Source: Paenarthrobacter sp. A20
Lineage (GTDB): Bacteria; Actinomycetota; Actinomycetes; Actinomycetales; Micrococcaceae
NCBI RefSeq assembly: GCF_024168825.1
Contig: NZ_JALJWH010000001.1
Coordinates: 2,108,001-2,172,000, forward strand
Direction of reading: 5' to 3'
Length of the DNA stretch: 64,000 nucleotides
Shown: one piece after another, positions 43,131-51,438 of the stretch
How positions within the stretch are numbered: the first letter of the stretch is position 1
How the letters are laid out: each line of letters starts with the position of its first letter
The notes under the pieces: generated by a model
Database searches by the model: none
What the model was told of the DNA's origin: nothing
Seen by the model: the letters and a program-made list of their open reading frames with translations, nothing else
Position numbers and translations under genes: made by a program

Positions 43131-44168
43131 CTAGAGCGATGCGGATGCATCGAGCTGACGGCGCGCTTCGTCAAGTGTCTCGAGGATGGAGATGGTCTCG
43201 TCCAGAGTATGGATGGGCGATTCTGTACGGCCTTCGCCAACGAATCGTGCCAATGCCGTCGCTTCCCAAGACAGCCCGGCCATGGACGTCACCCCGGTCG
43301 TATCGTTCCACACCATTGCGCCACCATCATTGCCCGCGAGGCGGAAAGTGGTCGGCATGTAGAAGGAACCATCCATCTCGATTCTCGCTTGTGTGCCTGA
43401 GATGACTGCGGTGGACGGAGTACGGACGGCAAGACTGGTGGTGAGAGTGGATTGGACGTCACGCCCATGTCCAAGCACAAGAGTGGAGAAGGCGTCGACG
43501 CCGGTATCGAGTAGACCGCCGATCGCCGTGATCGATTGTGGCGCACCCAGGACCATCGAATCCAGTTGTACGGGGTAGATGCCGAGGTCGAGCAGTGCCC
43601 CTCCGCCCAGTTCGCGGCGGTGAAGGCGATGATCCGGGTAGCCAGGAATGGCCTGGCCGTGATCGGCGACCACAGAACGGACGTCCCCGAGGAACCCGTC
43701 GTTGACCAGAGTGCGCACCACGGAGGTCTGCGGTAGGTAGCGGCTCCACAGCGCCTCCATCAGCAGCACTCCGGCGTTTCGAGCCGCCGCGGCCAGCGCG
43801 CGGGCTTCGTCGGCAGTGGTCGCCATCGGCTTCTCGATCAAAGTGTGCTTTCCGGCAGCGATAGACAGGCGCCCGAGCGTTAAGTGCTCACTTTGCGGCG
43901 CAGCTATATAGACCACGTCAACCTCGGGGTCGGCGACGAGCTGCTCGTACGAGTCGTACGCCCTTGCAATGCTGTGCTGCGCTGAGAACGATCGCGCACG
44001 GTCAGCAGACCGGGAGCCGACGGCGACGAATCGTTGGTCAGTGTGCTCGTGCATGGCGGACACGAAAAGGTCCGCTATCCATCCAGGCGCCAGCAGCCCC
44101 CAACGCAACGCCGGGACGTCTTTGCCCGGGGAGAAGAGTTCAGGCTCGGGAAACGTGGTCGGAAACAT
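43131..44168 (-). CDS. Gfo/Idh/MocA-family oxidoreductase
   Basis: A 345-aa NAD(P)-dependent dehydrogenase. The Rossmann part starts at LRWGLLAPGWIADLF, and the family motif IEKPMATT (about residues 123-130) holds the cofactor-binding EKP. The C-terminal domain starts near ALWSRYLPQ. Such enzymes oxidise or epimerise sugars and sugar derivatives. It lies upstream of LacI-1 on the same strand, with 117 bp between. It may process an arabinogalactan sugar such as a uronic acid, arabinose or fucose derivative. Confidence 0.85.
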   Translation of the reverse strand: MFPTTFPEPELFSPGKDVPALRWGLLAPGWIADLFVSAMHEHTDQRFVAVGSRSADRARSFSAQHSIARAYDSYEQLVADPEVDVVYIAAPQSEHLTLGRLSIAAGKHTLIEKPMATTADEARALAAAARNAGVLLMEALWSRYLPQTSVVRTLVNDGFLGDVRSVVADHGQAIPGYPDHRLHRRELGGGALLDLGIYPVQLDSMVLGAPQSITAIGGLLDTGVDAFSTLVLGHGRDVQSTLTTSLAVRTPSTAVISGTQARIEMDGSFYMPTTFRLAGNDGGAMVWNDTTGVTSMAGLSWEATALARFVGEGRTESPIHTLDETISILETLDEARRQLDASASL

Positions 44169-44581
44169 TGGTGGATTATTCCTTCATTCTGCGCCTTGGT
44201 GCGCATCGAAACTCATGGGGGCAGGCAACGGACTTGGGAAAGCGCAGCGGTGGAGAAGGAAGCGGCCAGTGCCACCGGTACAAGAATCTTCGGAACGATC
44301 CACCCTAAGGATTGCACCATTATTAAACAATAGCTACCAAAATAGAACATTCTACGCGGGTAGTCCAAGCCCCTTCGGCAGGGGTGCTGGCGGGGCGGCC
44401 CGCGACTACGGCTGTGTCATGGCGGGATCGCGGTTCCCACACTCTTGACAATGACGCCGGGGCAACCCTTCAATGTTTACGTAATCATTCGTAGGTGCAG
44501 ACGATTTCGGGTGTTGGTGGGGCACTGCCTGGCAGCTGGTCGCTGCACCACGAGCACCCTAGAGATCGTGAGAACCACTCC
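44169..44581. other. Intergenic region with divergent promoters
   Basis: No gene is supported. The left part is locally AT-rich (about 44305-44360) and probably holds the oxidoreductase promoter. The right part holds the phosphodiesterase promoter and operator O6. Confidence 0.6.
44445..44487 (+). promoter_or_regulatory. Phosphodiesterase promoter with degenerate operator O6
   Basis: TTGACA (44445-44450) and TTCAAT (44469-44474, 18-bp spacing). The operator-like TGTTTACGTAATCA (44474-44487) matches 13 of 14 consensus bases and abuts the -10. Confidence 0.65.
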
Positions 44582-46870
44582 ATGGCACACCATCTACGTC
44601 TGTGGGCGGGGGTCGCGGCTACGGCCGTGGCACTGACCGGCACAGTCTTGTCCAGCGCCCCCGTGATGGCCGCCGAGGCGCCCATAGCGAAGACGCTGAT
44701 TATCGGGGTTGACGGGGCAGCCTTCGATTCACTGGGCCCGGCAGAGATGCCCCGGTTGGATGCGCTGCGTGCTCAGGGCACAACGTCGGTCAGCAACCTG
44801 TATACCCAGCCAATGGCGGAGACGTCCTCCGGGCCGGGATGGGCAACCATCGCCACCGGCGTCTGGCCGGACAAGCACAACGTCCTGGACAACGGGTTTG
44901 GCTCTCCACAATTTGGCGCTTACCCGGACTACCTGACACGCATTAACGCGGCATCACCGTCGCGCAAGACCGCGGCAATGGGAACATGGCAGCCAATTAC
45001 CGCCACCATTTTCGGTCCGGGTGTGGACGTGCGGACCAAGTTCTCCACCGATGCGGACACAACGACGGCCGCAGTGGACGCAATCTCCACTGGCTCAGTG
45101 GACGATCTCTTCTTCTACCTGGAGGACGTGGACACGGTGGGGCACCGTGTGGGCACCAGTGGGGCTGACTACGGCGCGGCTCTTGCCAGCGCGGACGCAA
45201 GGATTGGCCAAGTCATGGACGCGGTGGCGGCACGCCCAAGCAACGAGGAATGGACGGTTGTTGTCACCACCGACCATGGGCACACCCCAACAGGAGGCCA
45301 CGGCGGAAGCTCCGCGGGGGAGCGGCGTGTCTTTACCACGATGGTTGGCAAGGGAATCGCCGCAAACGTCACCCGGTACGACGCCAAGCTTGTGGACGTT
45401 GCCCCCACCGTCATGGCCGCCGCAGGGGTGCCCGTGAAGTCCGAATGGAATCTCGACGGAAATTCCTTTGGCAGCCTCACCCACGATGACTTCGACTCCC
45501 TGCGCCCAGTGCTGCAGCCCGGCGTCGATGAGACCGCGATCCCCGCGGGCATTCTTGGGTGGACCAAGGCGACGCCTGTGGGGTGGTCCATCGACAACTC
45601 GGCAATGCCTACCGGTGGGACTGCGGAGTGGCGGGGGTGGACCTTTGCCACGGATGACTTCTGGACAGCAGCCGATCGCGATCAGGGCCGTGAAACCACG
45701 GTACGTGGCCGCGACGTGATCGCGGTGGCTGACTCGGACGAATGGGACGACAAGCAGCACACGTCCGGTCAGTTCGACTCGACGCTGGTCAGTCCCGCTT
45801 TTCCCGTTGACGGGCTGCGACGCGCGAGCCTCAGCTACGCAACCAACTACGCCATCGATGGTCCCCAGTCAGCCACGGTCACAGTAACCTTCGATACCGG
45901 GGCCGCCCAGACGCTGAAGAGTTACTCCACGGCTACGAATACGGTGGAGAAACTGCCCTTCACCGTGCCAACAGGAGCCACGACGGCACAGTTCCGGTTC
46001 CGTTACACGGGAGAGAACAGTTCCTTCTGGGCTGTGGACGCGGTGGGTATCCAGGACGCGATCGCGGCGTCCGACATCCGTTACGTGGTCAACGCCGGCG
46101 GACAGCAGACATCTGACTGGGTGTCGCTGACCGGTGCGGCCGCCCAGGACGGGGGTCTCCTCAACAGCACGGCCGATCAGCCCTTCGGTGCGGACCCGGC
46201 CGGCGGAGCGCCTTGGGGATACGAAAGCCCCGGTAGTGGGAGCAGCGGCGAATCCAGCGGAGATATGTTCTCAACGTTGCGGTACGCCGTGTCCAGCCGG
46301 GACCTGACCTACCGGTTTGGAAACCTTCAGCCGGGCATGTACACGGTTCACGCCGGGTATGCCGATCCCTGGTCCTGGGACAACCGCGGTGCCGAGGTGA
46401 CCATTAACAACGAGGTCCGCGAAGCCGACCATGACTACTCATCGGAGAACCAGGCCGCGGCCTACGGCAACGTCACCGTTGGCGAGAACGGCGAACTCAC
46501 CTTCACGCTCAGCAAGACGCGCTCCTCTGATGTGCAGTTGAGCTGGCTCATTGTCAGTGCCGTGAACCCTGGGGAAACCGGTAACCCGCCCACGCACTCG
46601 GCCACCACCGCCATGCGATGCATCGGAAACAAGGCCTATCTCGCGGTCTCCGTGCAGAACACCACGGCAGAGGCCCTGACCATCGCTGTGGATACTGCCT
46701 ATGGGTCCAAGTCCTTTGCCGGGGTAGCCCCGGGGAAGGGTGCTTCGATCGCTTTCAACAGCCGTGCTGCGATACTCCCGGCTGGCTCCGTCAGTGTCAC
46801 CTCGGGTGCAACGGATGAGTCTGCAGGCTTCACCTCGACAGTTCCTTACGCCGGCACCAGCTGCCCATAA
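44582..46870 (+). CDS. Secreted type I phosphodiesterase with galactanase-type C-terminal module
   Basis: A 762-aa protein with a Sec signal ending near PVMAAEA. Residues about 38-310 are an alkaline-phosphatase-superfamily phosphodiesterase/nucleotide pyrophosphatase: IIGVDGAAFD, nucleophile region ETSSGPGWATIATG (about 80-93), EDVDTVGHRVG and VVVTTDHGHT supply the metal ligands. A beta domain (about 330-495; WSIDNSAMPTGGTAEWRGW) follows. Residues 499-762 are homologous to 1164-1428 of the GH30-GH43 enzyme. Its location and module imply that it acts on the same glycan or glycoprotein, perhaps cleaving a phosphodiester. A sulfatase-like role is less likely, since no CxPxR motif is present. 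Confidence 0.85.
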   Translation: MAHHLRLWAGVAATAVALTGTVLSSAPVMAAEAPIAKTLIIGVDGAAFDSLGPAEMPRLDALRAQGTTSVSNLYTQPMAETSSGPGWATIATGVWPDKHNVLDNGFGSPQFGAYPDYLTRINAASPSRKTAAMGTWQPITATIFGPGVDVRTKFSTDADTTTAAVDAISTGSVDDLFFYLEDVDTVGHRVGTSGADYGAALASADARIGQVMDAVAARPSNEEWTVVVTTDHGHTPTGGHGGSSAGERRVFTTMVGKGIAANVTRYDAKLVDVAPTVMAAAGVPVKSEWNLDGNSFGSLTHDDFDSLRPVLQPGVDETAIPAGILGWTKATPVGWSIDNSAMPTGGTAEWRGWTFATDDFWTAADRDQGRETTVRGRDVIAVADSDEWDDKQHTSGQFDSTLVSPAFPVDGLRRASLSYATNYAIDGPQSATVTVTFDTGAAQTLKSYSTATNTVEKLPFTVPTGATTAQFRFRYTGENSSFWAVDAVGIQDAIAASDIRYVVNAGGQQTSDWVSLTGAAAQDGGLLNSTADQPFGADPAGGAPWGYESPGSGSSGESSGDMFSTLRYAVSSRDLTYRFGNLQPGMYTVHAGYADPWSWDNRGAEVTINNEVREADHDYSSENQAAAYGNVTVGENGELTFTLSKTRSSDVQLSWLIVSAVNPGETGNPPTHSATTAMRCIGNKAYLAVSVQNTTAEALTIAVDTAYGSKSFAGVAPGKGASIAFNSRAAILPAGSVSVTSGATDESAGFTSTVPYAGTSCP

Positions 46871-46894
46871 GCAGCCCGGCTGCCTCAGCAGGCC

Positions 46895-46935
46895 AGCACG
46901 GTCGCGTTGCCCTAATGGGCCGGCGCGGCCGTGCT
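46895..46935. terminator. Convergent terminator overlapping the LacI-2 3' end
   Basis: Arms 46895-46906 and 46924-46935 pair with one mismatch, followed by TTTGC. As at LacI-1, the stem reaches into the 3' end of the convergent repressor gene. Confidence 0.55.
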
Positions 46936-48003
46936 TTTGCGCACCATGAGGCGGGTCGGCACCGTGGTGACGACGCTGGCCGGGGTGTTTCCGGCGATCT
47001 GCTGAAGCAGCTTTTCAATGCTCAGCCGGCCAACTGCGAGGAAGTCTTGACGGATGGTGGTCAGCGGAGGCCAGAAGGAAGTGGATTCCTCGAGGTCATC
47101 AAATCCCACAACGCTGACATCCTCCGGGATGAGGCGCCCAAGTTCATGAAGGGCCCGCATTGCCCCGAGCGCCATCTGATCGTTCGCGGCGAAGATTGCC
47201 GTGACTTCCCGATCGCGGCCGAGCTCCATCCCGACCTGATATCCGGATTCGGTGGACCAATCTCCATGAAGGACAGTGGGTGCTTCGATGCCTGCCTCGT
47301 CCAGCGTCCGTCTCCAGGACTCCTCCCGGTGCCTGGCTGAAAAGGAGGACACCGGGCCCCCGATGTGCCAAACCTGCTGGTGGCCTAGATCGAGGAGGTG
47401 CTCGGTAGCAAAGCGCGCACCCTCGGCTTGGTCTGTGTCCACCATGGGATAGCCGTAACCGGGGCTTGAGTCGATGACCACAGCGGGGAGGTCCTCGGGC
47501 AACGTAATGTCCGCACGATCAAACAGGTGCGCCTCAAAGATGATGACCACCCCGTCCACATCCTGTTCCTTCAGCCGGTTGTAGGCGCCTGTCACGGTAC
47601 CTGTAGTGGGATCGTGGAGGGGGATGAGGTTCACCGAGTATCCGGCCTGTGAGGCCGCGGTGGCGATGGCATCCAGGGTGCGTCTGTTGCCGTAGGTCGA
47701 GAGATTGAACATGATGACGCCAATGGATTTGAACTGACCACTCTTGAGTGCGCGTGCAGCCCTGTTGGGCCGATAGCCCAGTTGTTTCATGGCGTCCAGC
47801 ACCCGCTGCTTGGTCTTTTCTTCTACATTCGTCAGGCCGTTGGATACGCGGGAGACGGTCTGGGCGGAAACCCCGGCTGCTCGTGCAACATCGCCGATTG
47901 AGGGGCCGCGGGCAGCCCGGGCACTCCTGACCGAGGGCGAATCGCTGTTGTGCGACGTGCTGGCCGGGCTAACGCTGTCTGCGGCATCCTCTTGTATGTT
48001 CAC
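46912..48003 (-). CDS. LacI-family repressor 2
   Basis: A 363-aa regulator starting at GTG 48003. Its helix-turn-helix (SIGDVARAAGVSAQTVSRVS) and recognition region match repressor 1 almost residue for residue. The sugar-binding domain is also highly similar (YGYPMVDTDQAEGARFATEH), which indicates a recent duplication. No clear ribosome-binding site precedes the GTG. Operator O7 covers the start. It is divergent from importer 2 and is probably its repressor. Confidence 0.9.
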   Translation of the reverse strand: MNIQEDAADSVSPASTSHNSDSPSVRSARAARGPSIGDVARAAGVSAQTVSRVSNGLTNVEEKTKQRVLDAMKQLGYRPNRAARALKSGQFKSIGVIMFNLSTYGNRRTLDAIATAASQAGYSVNLIPLHDPTTGTVTGAYNRLKEQDVDGVVIIFEAHLFDRADITLPEDLPAVVIDSSPGYGYPMVDTDQAEGARFATEHLLDLGHQQVWHIGGPVSSFSARHREESWRRTLDEAGIEAPTVLHGDWSTESGYQVGMELGRDREVTAIFAANDQMALGAMRALHELGRLIPEDVSVVGFDDLEESTSFWPPLTTIRQDFLAVGRLSIEKLLQQIAGNTPASVVTTVPTRLMVRKSTAAPAH

Positions 48004-48010
48004 CTAAACA
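47997..48010. promoter_or_regulatory. LacI-type operator O7 over the LacI-2 start
   Basis: TGTTCACCTAAACA, the same sequence as O5, overlaps the repressor-2 start codon. Confidence 0.75.
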
Positions 48011-48030
48011 TGCTAATCTTCTTTCAAGAA

Positions 48031-48044
48031 TGTTTGCGTAAACA
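48031..48044. promoter_or_regulatory. LacI-type operator O8 of importer 2
   Basis: TGTTTGCGTAAACA lies 24 bp before the first importer-2 gene and 34 bp from O7, so one repressor could control both directions. Confidence 0.8.
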
Positions 48045-48067
48045 TAGCGAGAAGAGAAGAATTCATC

Positions 48068-48985
48068 ATGACAACGACGTCGCCCGTGGCCGACGCTCCA
48101 CCCTTGGTCCAATCCCGCAAGCGCGCAGGTCGATGGATGGGGTGGGCATTTGTGGGCCCGTTCATGGCTGTCTTCCTGCTGGTATTCGTGGCTCCAGTCC
48201 TCTACGCGTTCTACCTGAGCCTCTTCCAGAACCAGATGGTGGGCGGCGACAAGTTCGTTGGGGGAGCCAACTACCTTCAGGCGCTTGGCGATCCCCAGTT
48301 CTGGGACTCCGTGATCAGGGTGGCCGTCTTCCTGGTGGTCCAGGTCCCCATCATGTTGTTCCTCGCCCTTTTCGCGGCCTTGGCACTGGACAGCGGGCGT
48401 CTGCGCGCGTCGTCGTTCTTCCGCATTTCGGTGTTCCTCCCGTACGCCGTCCCGGCAGTAGTAGCGACGCTGATGTGGGGATTCATCTACGGCCCCCGTT
48501 TTGGCCTGTTCGGCAGCATTAACGACTTCTTCGGGTTGGATCTGGCCGAGCCCCTCTCTTCCAGCTGGATCCTCGCCTCGATCGGGAACATCAACACCTG
48601 GGAGTTCACGGGCTACAACATGCTGATCTTCTATTCGGCGCTGAAGGTCATCCCCGCGGAACTGTATGAAGCAGCAAACCTTGACGGAGCAGGCACGTTC
48701 CGGGTGATACGGAGCATCAAGCTTCCCTCCATCCGCGGAGCCATCGGCATTGCGAGCATCTTCTCGGTCATCGGCAGCTTCCAGTTGTTCAACGAGCCGA
48801 ACATCCTCAAGGCGTTGGCACCAAACTCCATCAGCTCCTACTTCACGCCGAACATGTACGCATACAACCTCTCGTTTGCAGGCCAGCAGTTCAATTACGC
48901 CGCGGCTATCTCCATCATCATGGGCGTCCTGACGGTCATTGTTGCCTACGTCGTCCAGCTCTCCGGCTCGCGAAAGGATGCCTAG
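48068..48985 (+). CDS. Sugar ABC importer 2, permease A (MalF-like)
   Basis: A 305-aa CUT1 permease with six predicted membrane helices; the EAA loop is LYEAANLDGAGTFRVIRSIK. It is the first gene of an operon running to the LPxTG gene at 55784. It is not a near-copy of the importer-1 permease, so the two systems probably differ in preferred oligosaccharide. Confidence 0.9.
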   Translation: MTTTSPVADAPPLVQSRKRAGRWMGWAFVGPFMAVFLLVFVAPVLYAFYLSLFQNQMVGGDKFVGGANYLQALGDPQFWDSVIRVAVFLVVQVPIMLFLALFAALALDSGRLRASSFFRISVFLPYAVPAVVATLMWGFIYGPRFGLFGSINDFFGLDLAEPLSSSWILASIGNINTWEFTGYNMLIFYSALKVIPAELYEAANLDGAGTFRVIRSIKLPSIRGAIGIASIFSVIGSFQLFNEPNILKALAPNSISSYFTPNMYAYNLSFAGQQFNYAAAISIIMGVLTVIVAYVVQLSGSRKDA

Positions 48986-48988
48986 CCC

Positions 48989-49945
48989 ATGTCCGTACGT
49001 TTGAGCCCAGCCCATTCCAGCGATACCGCGCCCACACCGTCACCGGCGGTGAGGCCCCGGCGGTCACCTGCACCCAGGTTGAACACCCGGCGCCACGGGG
49101 TCAGCCGGAAGCGCTCGTCCGTCCTCCTCACCATCCTGATGGGGGTCATGGCAGTGTACGCACTGCTTCCCTTGTTCTGGTTGCTGGTCAACTCCACCAA
49201 GACGCAAACCTCCCTTTTCAGCTCCTTCGGCCTGTGGTTCTCCGGGGACTTCGCACTGTGGGACAACATCGTGGGTACCCTGACCTACAACGACGGCGAA
49301 TTCCTGCGCTGGCTTGCCAACACCGTGCTCTATGTCGTGGTGGGTGCCGGCGGGGCAACATTCCTTGCCACCCTGGCCGGCTATGGCCTGGCCAAGTTCG
49401 ATTTCCCCGGCAAGCGCGGCGTCTTCGCGGTGGTCCTGGGAGCGGTAGCTATTCCGGGCACTGCCCTTGCCGTTCCGACGTTCCTCATGTTCAGCCAGAT
49501 GGGGCTCACCAACACCCCGTGGTCGGTCATTATTCCGTCCCTGATCAGCCCGTTCGGGCTCTACCTGGTGTGGATCTACGCCCTCGAGTCCGTCCCCACG
49601 GAAGTTCTGGAAGCAGCGCGCATGGACGGCGCAGGGGAGTTCCGCACGTTCTTCACCATCTCCTTGCGAATGCTGGCTCCCGGCTTCATCACCGTCCTGT
49701 TGTTCACGGTGGTGGCCACCTGGAACAACTACTTCCTCCCCTTGATCATGTTGAGCCAATCAACCTGGTACCCGCTCACCGTGGGGCTCAACAGCTGGAA
49801 CGCCCAAGCGACTACGGCCGGAGGCGAGGCCATCTACAACCTCGTCATCACCGGATCATTCCTCACCATCGTGCCCATCGTGGGGGCGTTCCTCTTCCTC
49901 CAGCGCTTCTGGCAGTCAGGACTGTCTGCGGGAAGCGTCAAGTAG
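48989..49945 (+). CDS. Sugar ABC importer 2, permease B (MalG-like)
   Basis: A 318-aa CUT1 permease, starting 3 bp after permease A. A basic, Pro-rich tail of about 40 residues precedes six helices; the EAA loop is VLEAARMDGAGEFRTFFTIS. Confidence 0.9.
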   Translation: MSVRLSPAHSSDTAPTPSPAVRPRRSPAPRLNTRRHGVSRKRSSVLLTILMGVMAVYALLPLFWLLVNSTKTQTSLFSSFGLWFSGDFALWDNIVGTLTYNDGEFLRWLANTVLYVVVGAGGATFLATLAGYGLAKFDFPGKRGVFAVVLGAVAIPGTALAVPTFLMFSQMGLTNTPWSVIIPSLISPFGLYLVWIYALESVPTEVLEAARMDGAGEFRTFFTISLRMLAPGFITVLLFTVVATWNNYFLPLIMLSQSTWYPLTVGLNSWNAQATTAGGEAIYNLVITGSFLTIVPIVGAFLFLQRFWQSGLSAGSVK

Positions 49946-50012
49946 AAGACCCGACGACGGCGACCTCCCGCCGTCGTAAATCTCCAAACCGCATCTGAAA
50001 GGCACTCATTCA

Positions 50013-51368
50013 ATGAAGAACAACCATCGCTTCCGGCGGGTGGCCACTGCCGCCCTGGCGGCCAGCCTCCTGGTAGGCGGACTCGCGGCCTGCAGTGGCT
50101 CCGGAACAACCGCAAGCGCCGGGGCCGAAGGCGCCAGCGCCGCCGACATCGCCAAGGCGCTGGACACGGAGACCACCCTCACGGTGTGGGGCTGGGCTCC
50201 GCAGCTCGAGCCGATCGTGGAGGCCTTCGAGGCCAAGTACCCCAAGGTCCACGTCAACCTGGAAAACGTGGGAACGGGCAACGCCCACTACACCAAGCTT
50301 CAGAACGCCGTTAAGGCCGGAAGCGGTGCTCCGGACGTTGCGCAGATCGAATACAACGCCCTGCCGCAGTTCGCCCTGTCCGATTCCCTGGTAAATCTGA
50401 AGGACTTCGGTGCCGAGGAACTCAAGGACAACTACACGGCGTCCACCTGGGGTTCGGTGAACCTCAACGGTGGCGTCTACGCACTCCCGCAGGACTCCGG
50501 TCCCATGGCCATGTTCTACCGGGCGGATGTCTTCGAAAAGCACGGCATCAGCATCCCCACCACCTGGGATGAGTACGTTGAAGCCGGCAAGAAGCTCCAC
50601 GCTGCCGACCCCAAGGCCTACATCACCAGTGACACCGGCGATGCCGGATTCACCACCAGCATGATCTGGCAGGCCGGCGGCAAGCCCTACACGCTGGACG
50701 GAAGCACCAAGGTAGCCGTTGATCTCCAGGATGAGGGCGCCAGGAAGTGGACCGGCACCTGGAACCAGCTGCTCAAGAACGATCTCCTGTCGCCCGTCAC
50801 CAGCTGGAGCGACGAATGGTACAAGGGCCTCTCGGACGGAAGCATTGCCACGCTGATCATCGGCGCATGGATGCCCGCAAACCTGGAATCGGGTGCGGCA
50901 AGTGCCAGCGGACAGTGGCGTGTAGCGCCGATGCCCACCTACGAAAAGGGTGCGGCAGCAACGGCTGAAAACGGCGGCGGCGGTGACGCCGTGATGAAGC
51001 AGAGCAAGAACAAGGCGGCCGCCTACGGCTTCCTGCAGTTCGCGAACGGCCCGGAAGGGTCCAAGATCCACGCTGCAAACGGTGGGTTCCCCTCCACGAC
51101 GGCCGATCTTCAGAGCGAAGCGTTCCTGAACGCCGAAAGCGCCTACTTCGGCGGCCAGAAGATCAACGAGGTCCTGGTCCAGGCTTCCAAGGACGTTGTT
51201 CCGGGGTGGAGCTACCTTCCGTTCCAGACCTACGCCAACAGCATCTACAGCGACACCGTTGGTCAGGCCTACGGTTCCAAGGGCGATCTGAATGATGGCC
51301 TCAAGGCCTGGCAGGATGCCACGGCAAAGTACGGCCAGCAGCAAGGCTTCACAGTTACCACCAAGTAA
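50013..51368 (+). CDS. Sugar ABC importer 2, substrate-binding lipoprotein
   Basis: A 451-aa family-1 solute-binding lipoprotein with a lipobox at LVGGLAAC. The ligand-domain pattern includes TLTVWGWAPQLEPIVEAFE, APDVAQIEYNALPQF and YALPQDSGPMAMFYR. It follows the two permeases, an order opposite to importer 1. A stable hairpin (51379-51408) follows. Confidence 0.9.
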   Translation: MKNNHRFRRVATAALAASLLVGGLAACSGSGTTASAGAEGASAADIAKALDTETTLTVWGWAPQLEPIVEAFEAKYPKVHVNLENVGTGNAHYTKLQNAVKAGSGAPDVAQIEYNALPQFALSDSLVNLKDFGAEELKDNYTASTWGSVNLNGGVYALPQDSGPMAMFYRADVFEKHGISIPTTWDEYVEAGKKLHAADPKAYITSDTGDAGFTTSMIWQAGGKPYTLDGSTKVAVDLQDEGARKWTGTWNQLLKNDLLSPVTSWSDEWYKGLSDGSIATLIIGAWMPANLESGAASASGQWRVAPMPTYEKGAAATAENGGGGDAVMKQSKNKAAAYGFLQFANGPEGSKIHAANGGFPSTTADLQSEAFLNAESAYFGGQKINEVLVQASKDVVPGWSYLPFQTYANSIYSDTVGQAYGSKGDLNDGLKAWQDATAKYGQQQGFTVTTK

Positions 51369-51378
51369 GACGTGGCGC

Positions 51379-51408
51379 GGGTCCAGGGCGTCCCCCGGCC
51401 CTGGACCC
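51379..51408 (+). terminator. Intra-operon hairpin after binding-protein gene 2
   Basis: A perfect 10-bp stem (51379-51388 with 51399-51408) and 10-nt loop without a T-tract. It probably stabilises upstream mRNA and reduces read-through. Confidence 0.6.
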
Positions 51409-51438
51409 CGTTCCACCATTTCAGATTGGATTTCCCCT

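Noticed and set aside
44582..46870. Sulfatase assignment for the phosphodiesterase
   Set aside because: No CxPxR formylglycine motif; the metal-ligand pattern fits phosphodiesterase/nucleotide pyrophosphatase.
38500..51368. Search for the importer ATPase within the locus
   Set aside because: No nucleotide-binding subunit is encoded near either importer; the shared MsiK-type ATPase is presumably elsewhere.
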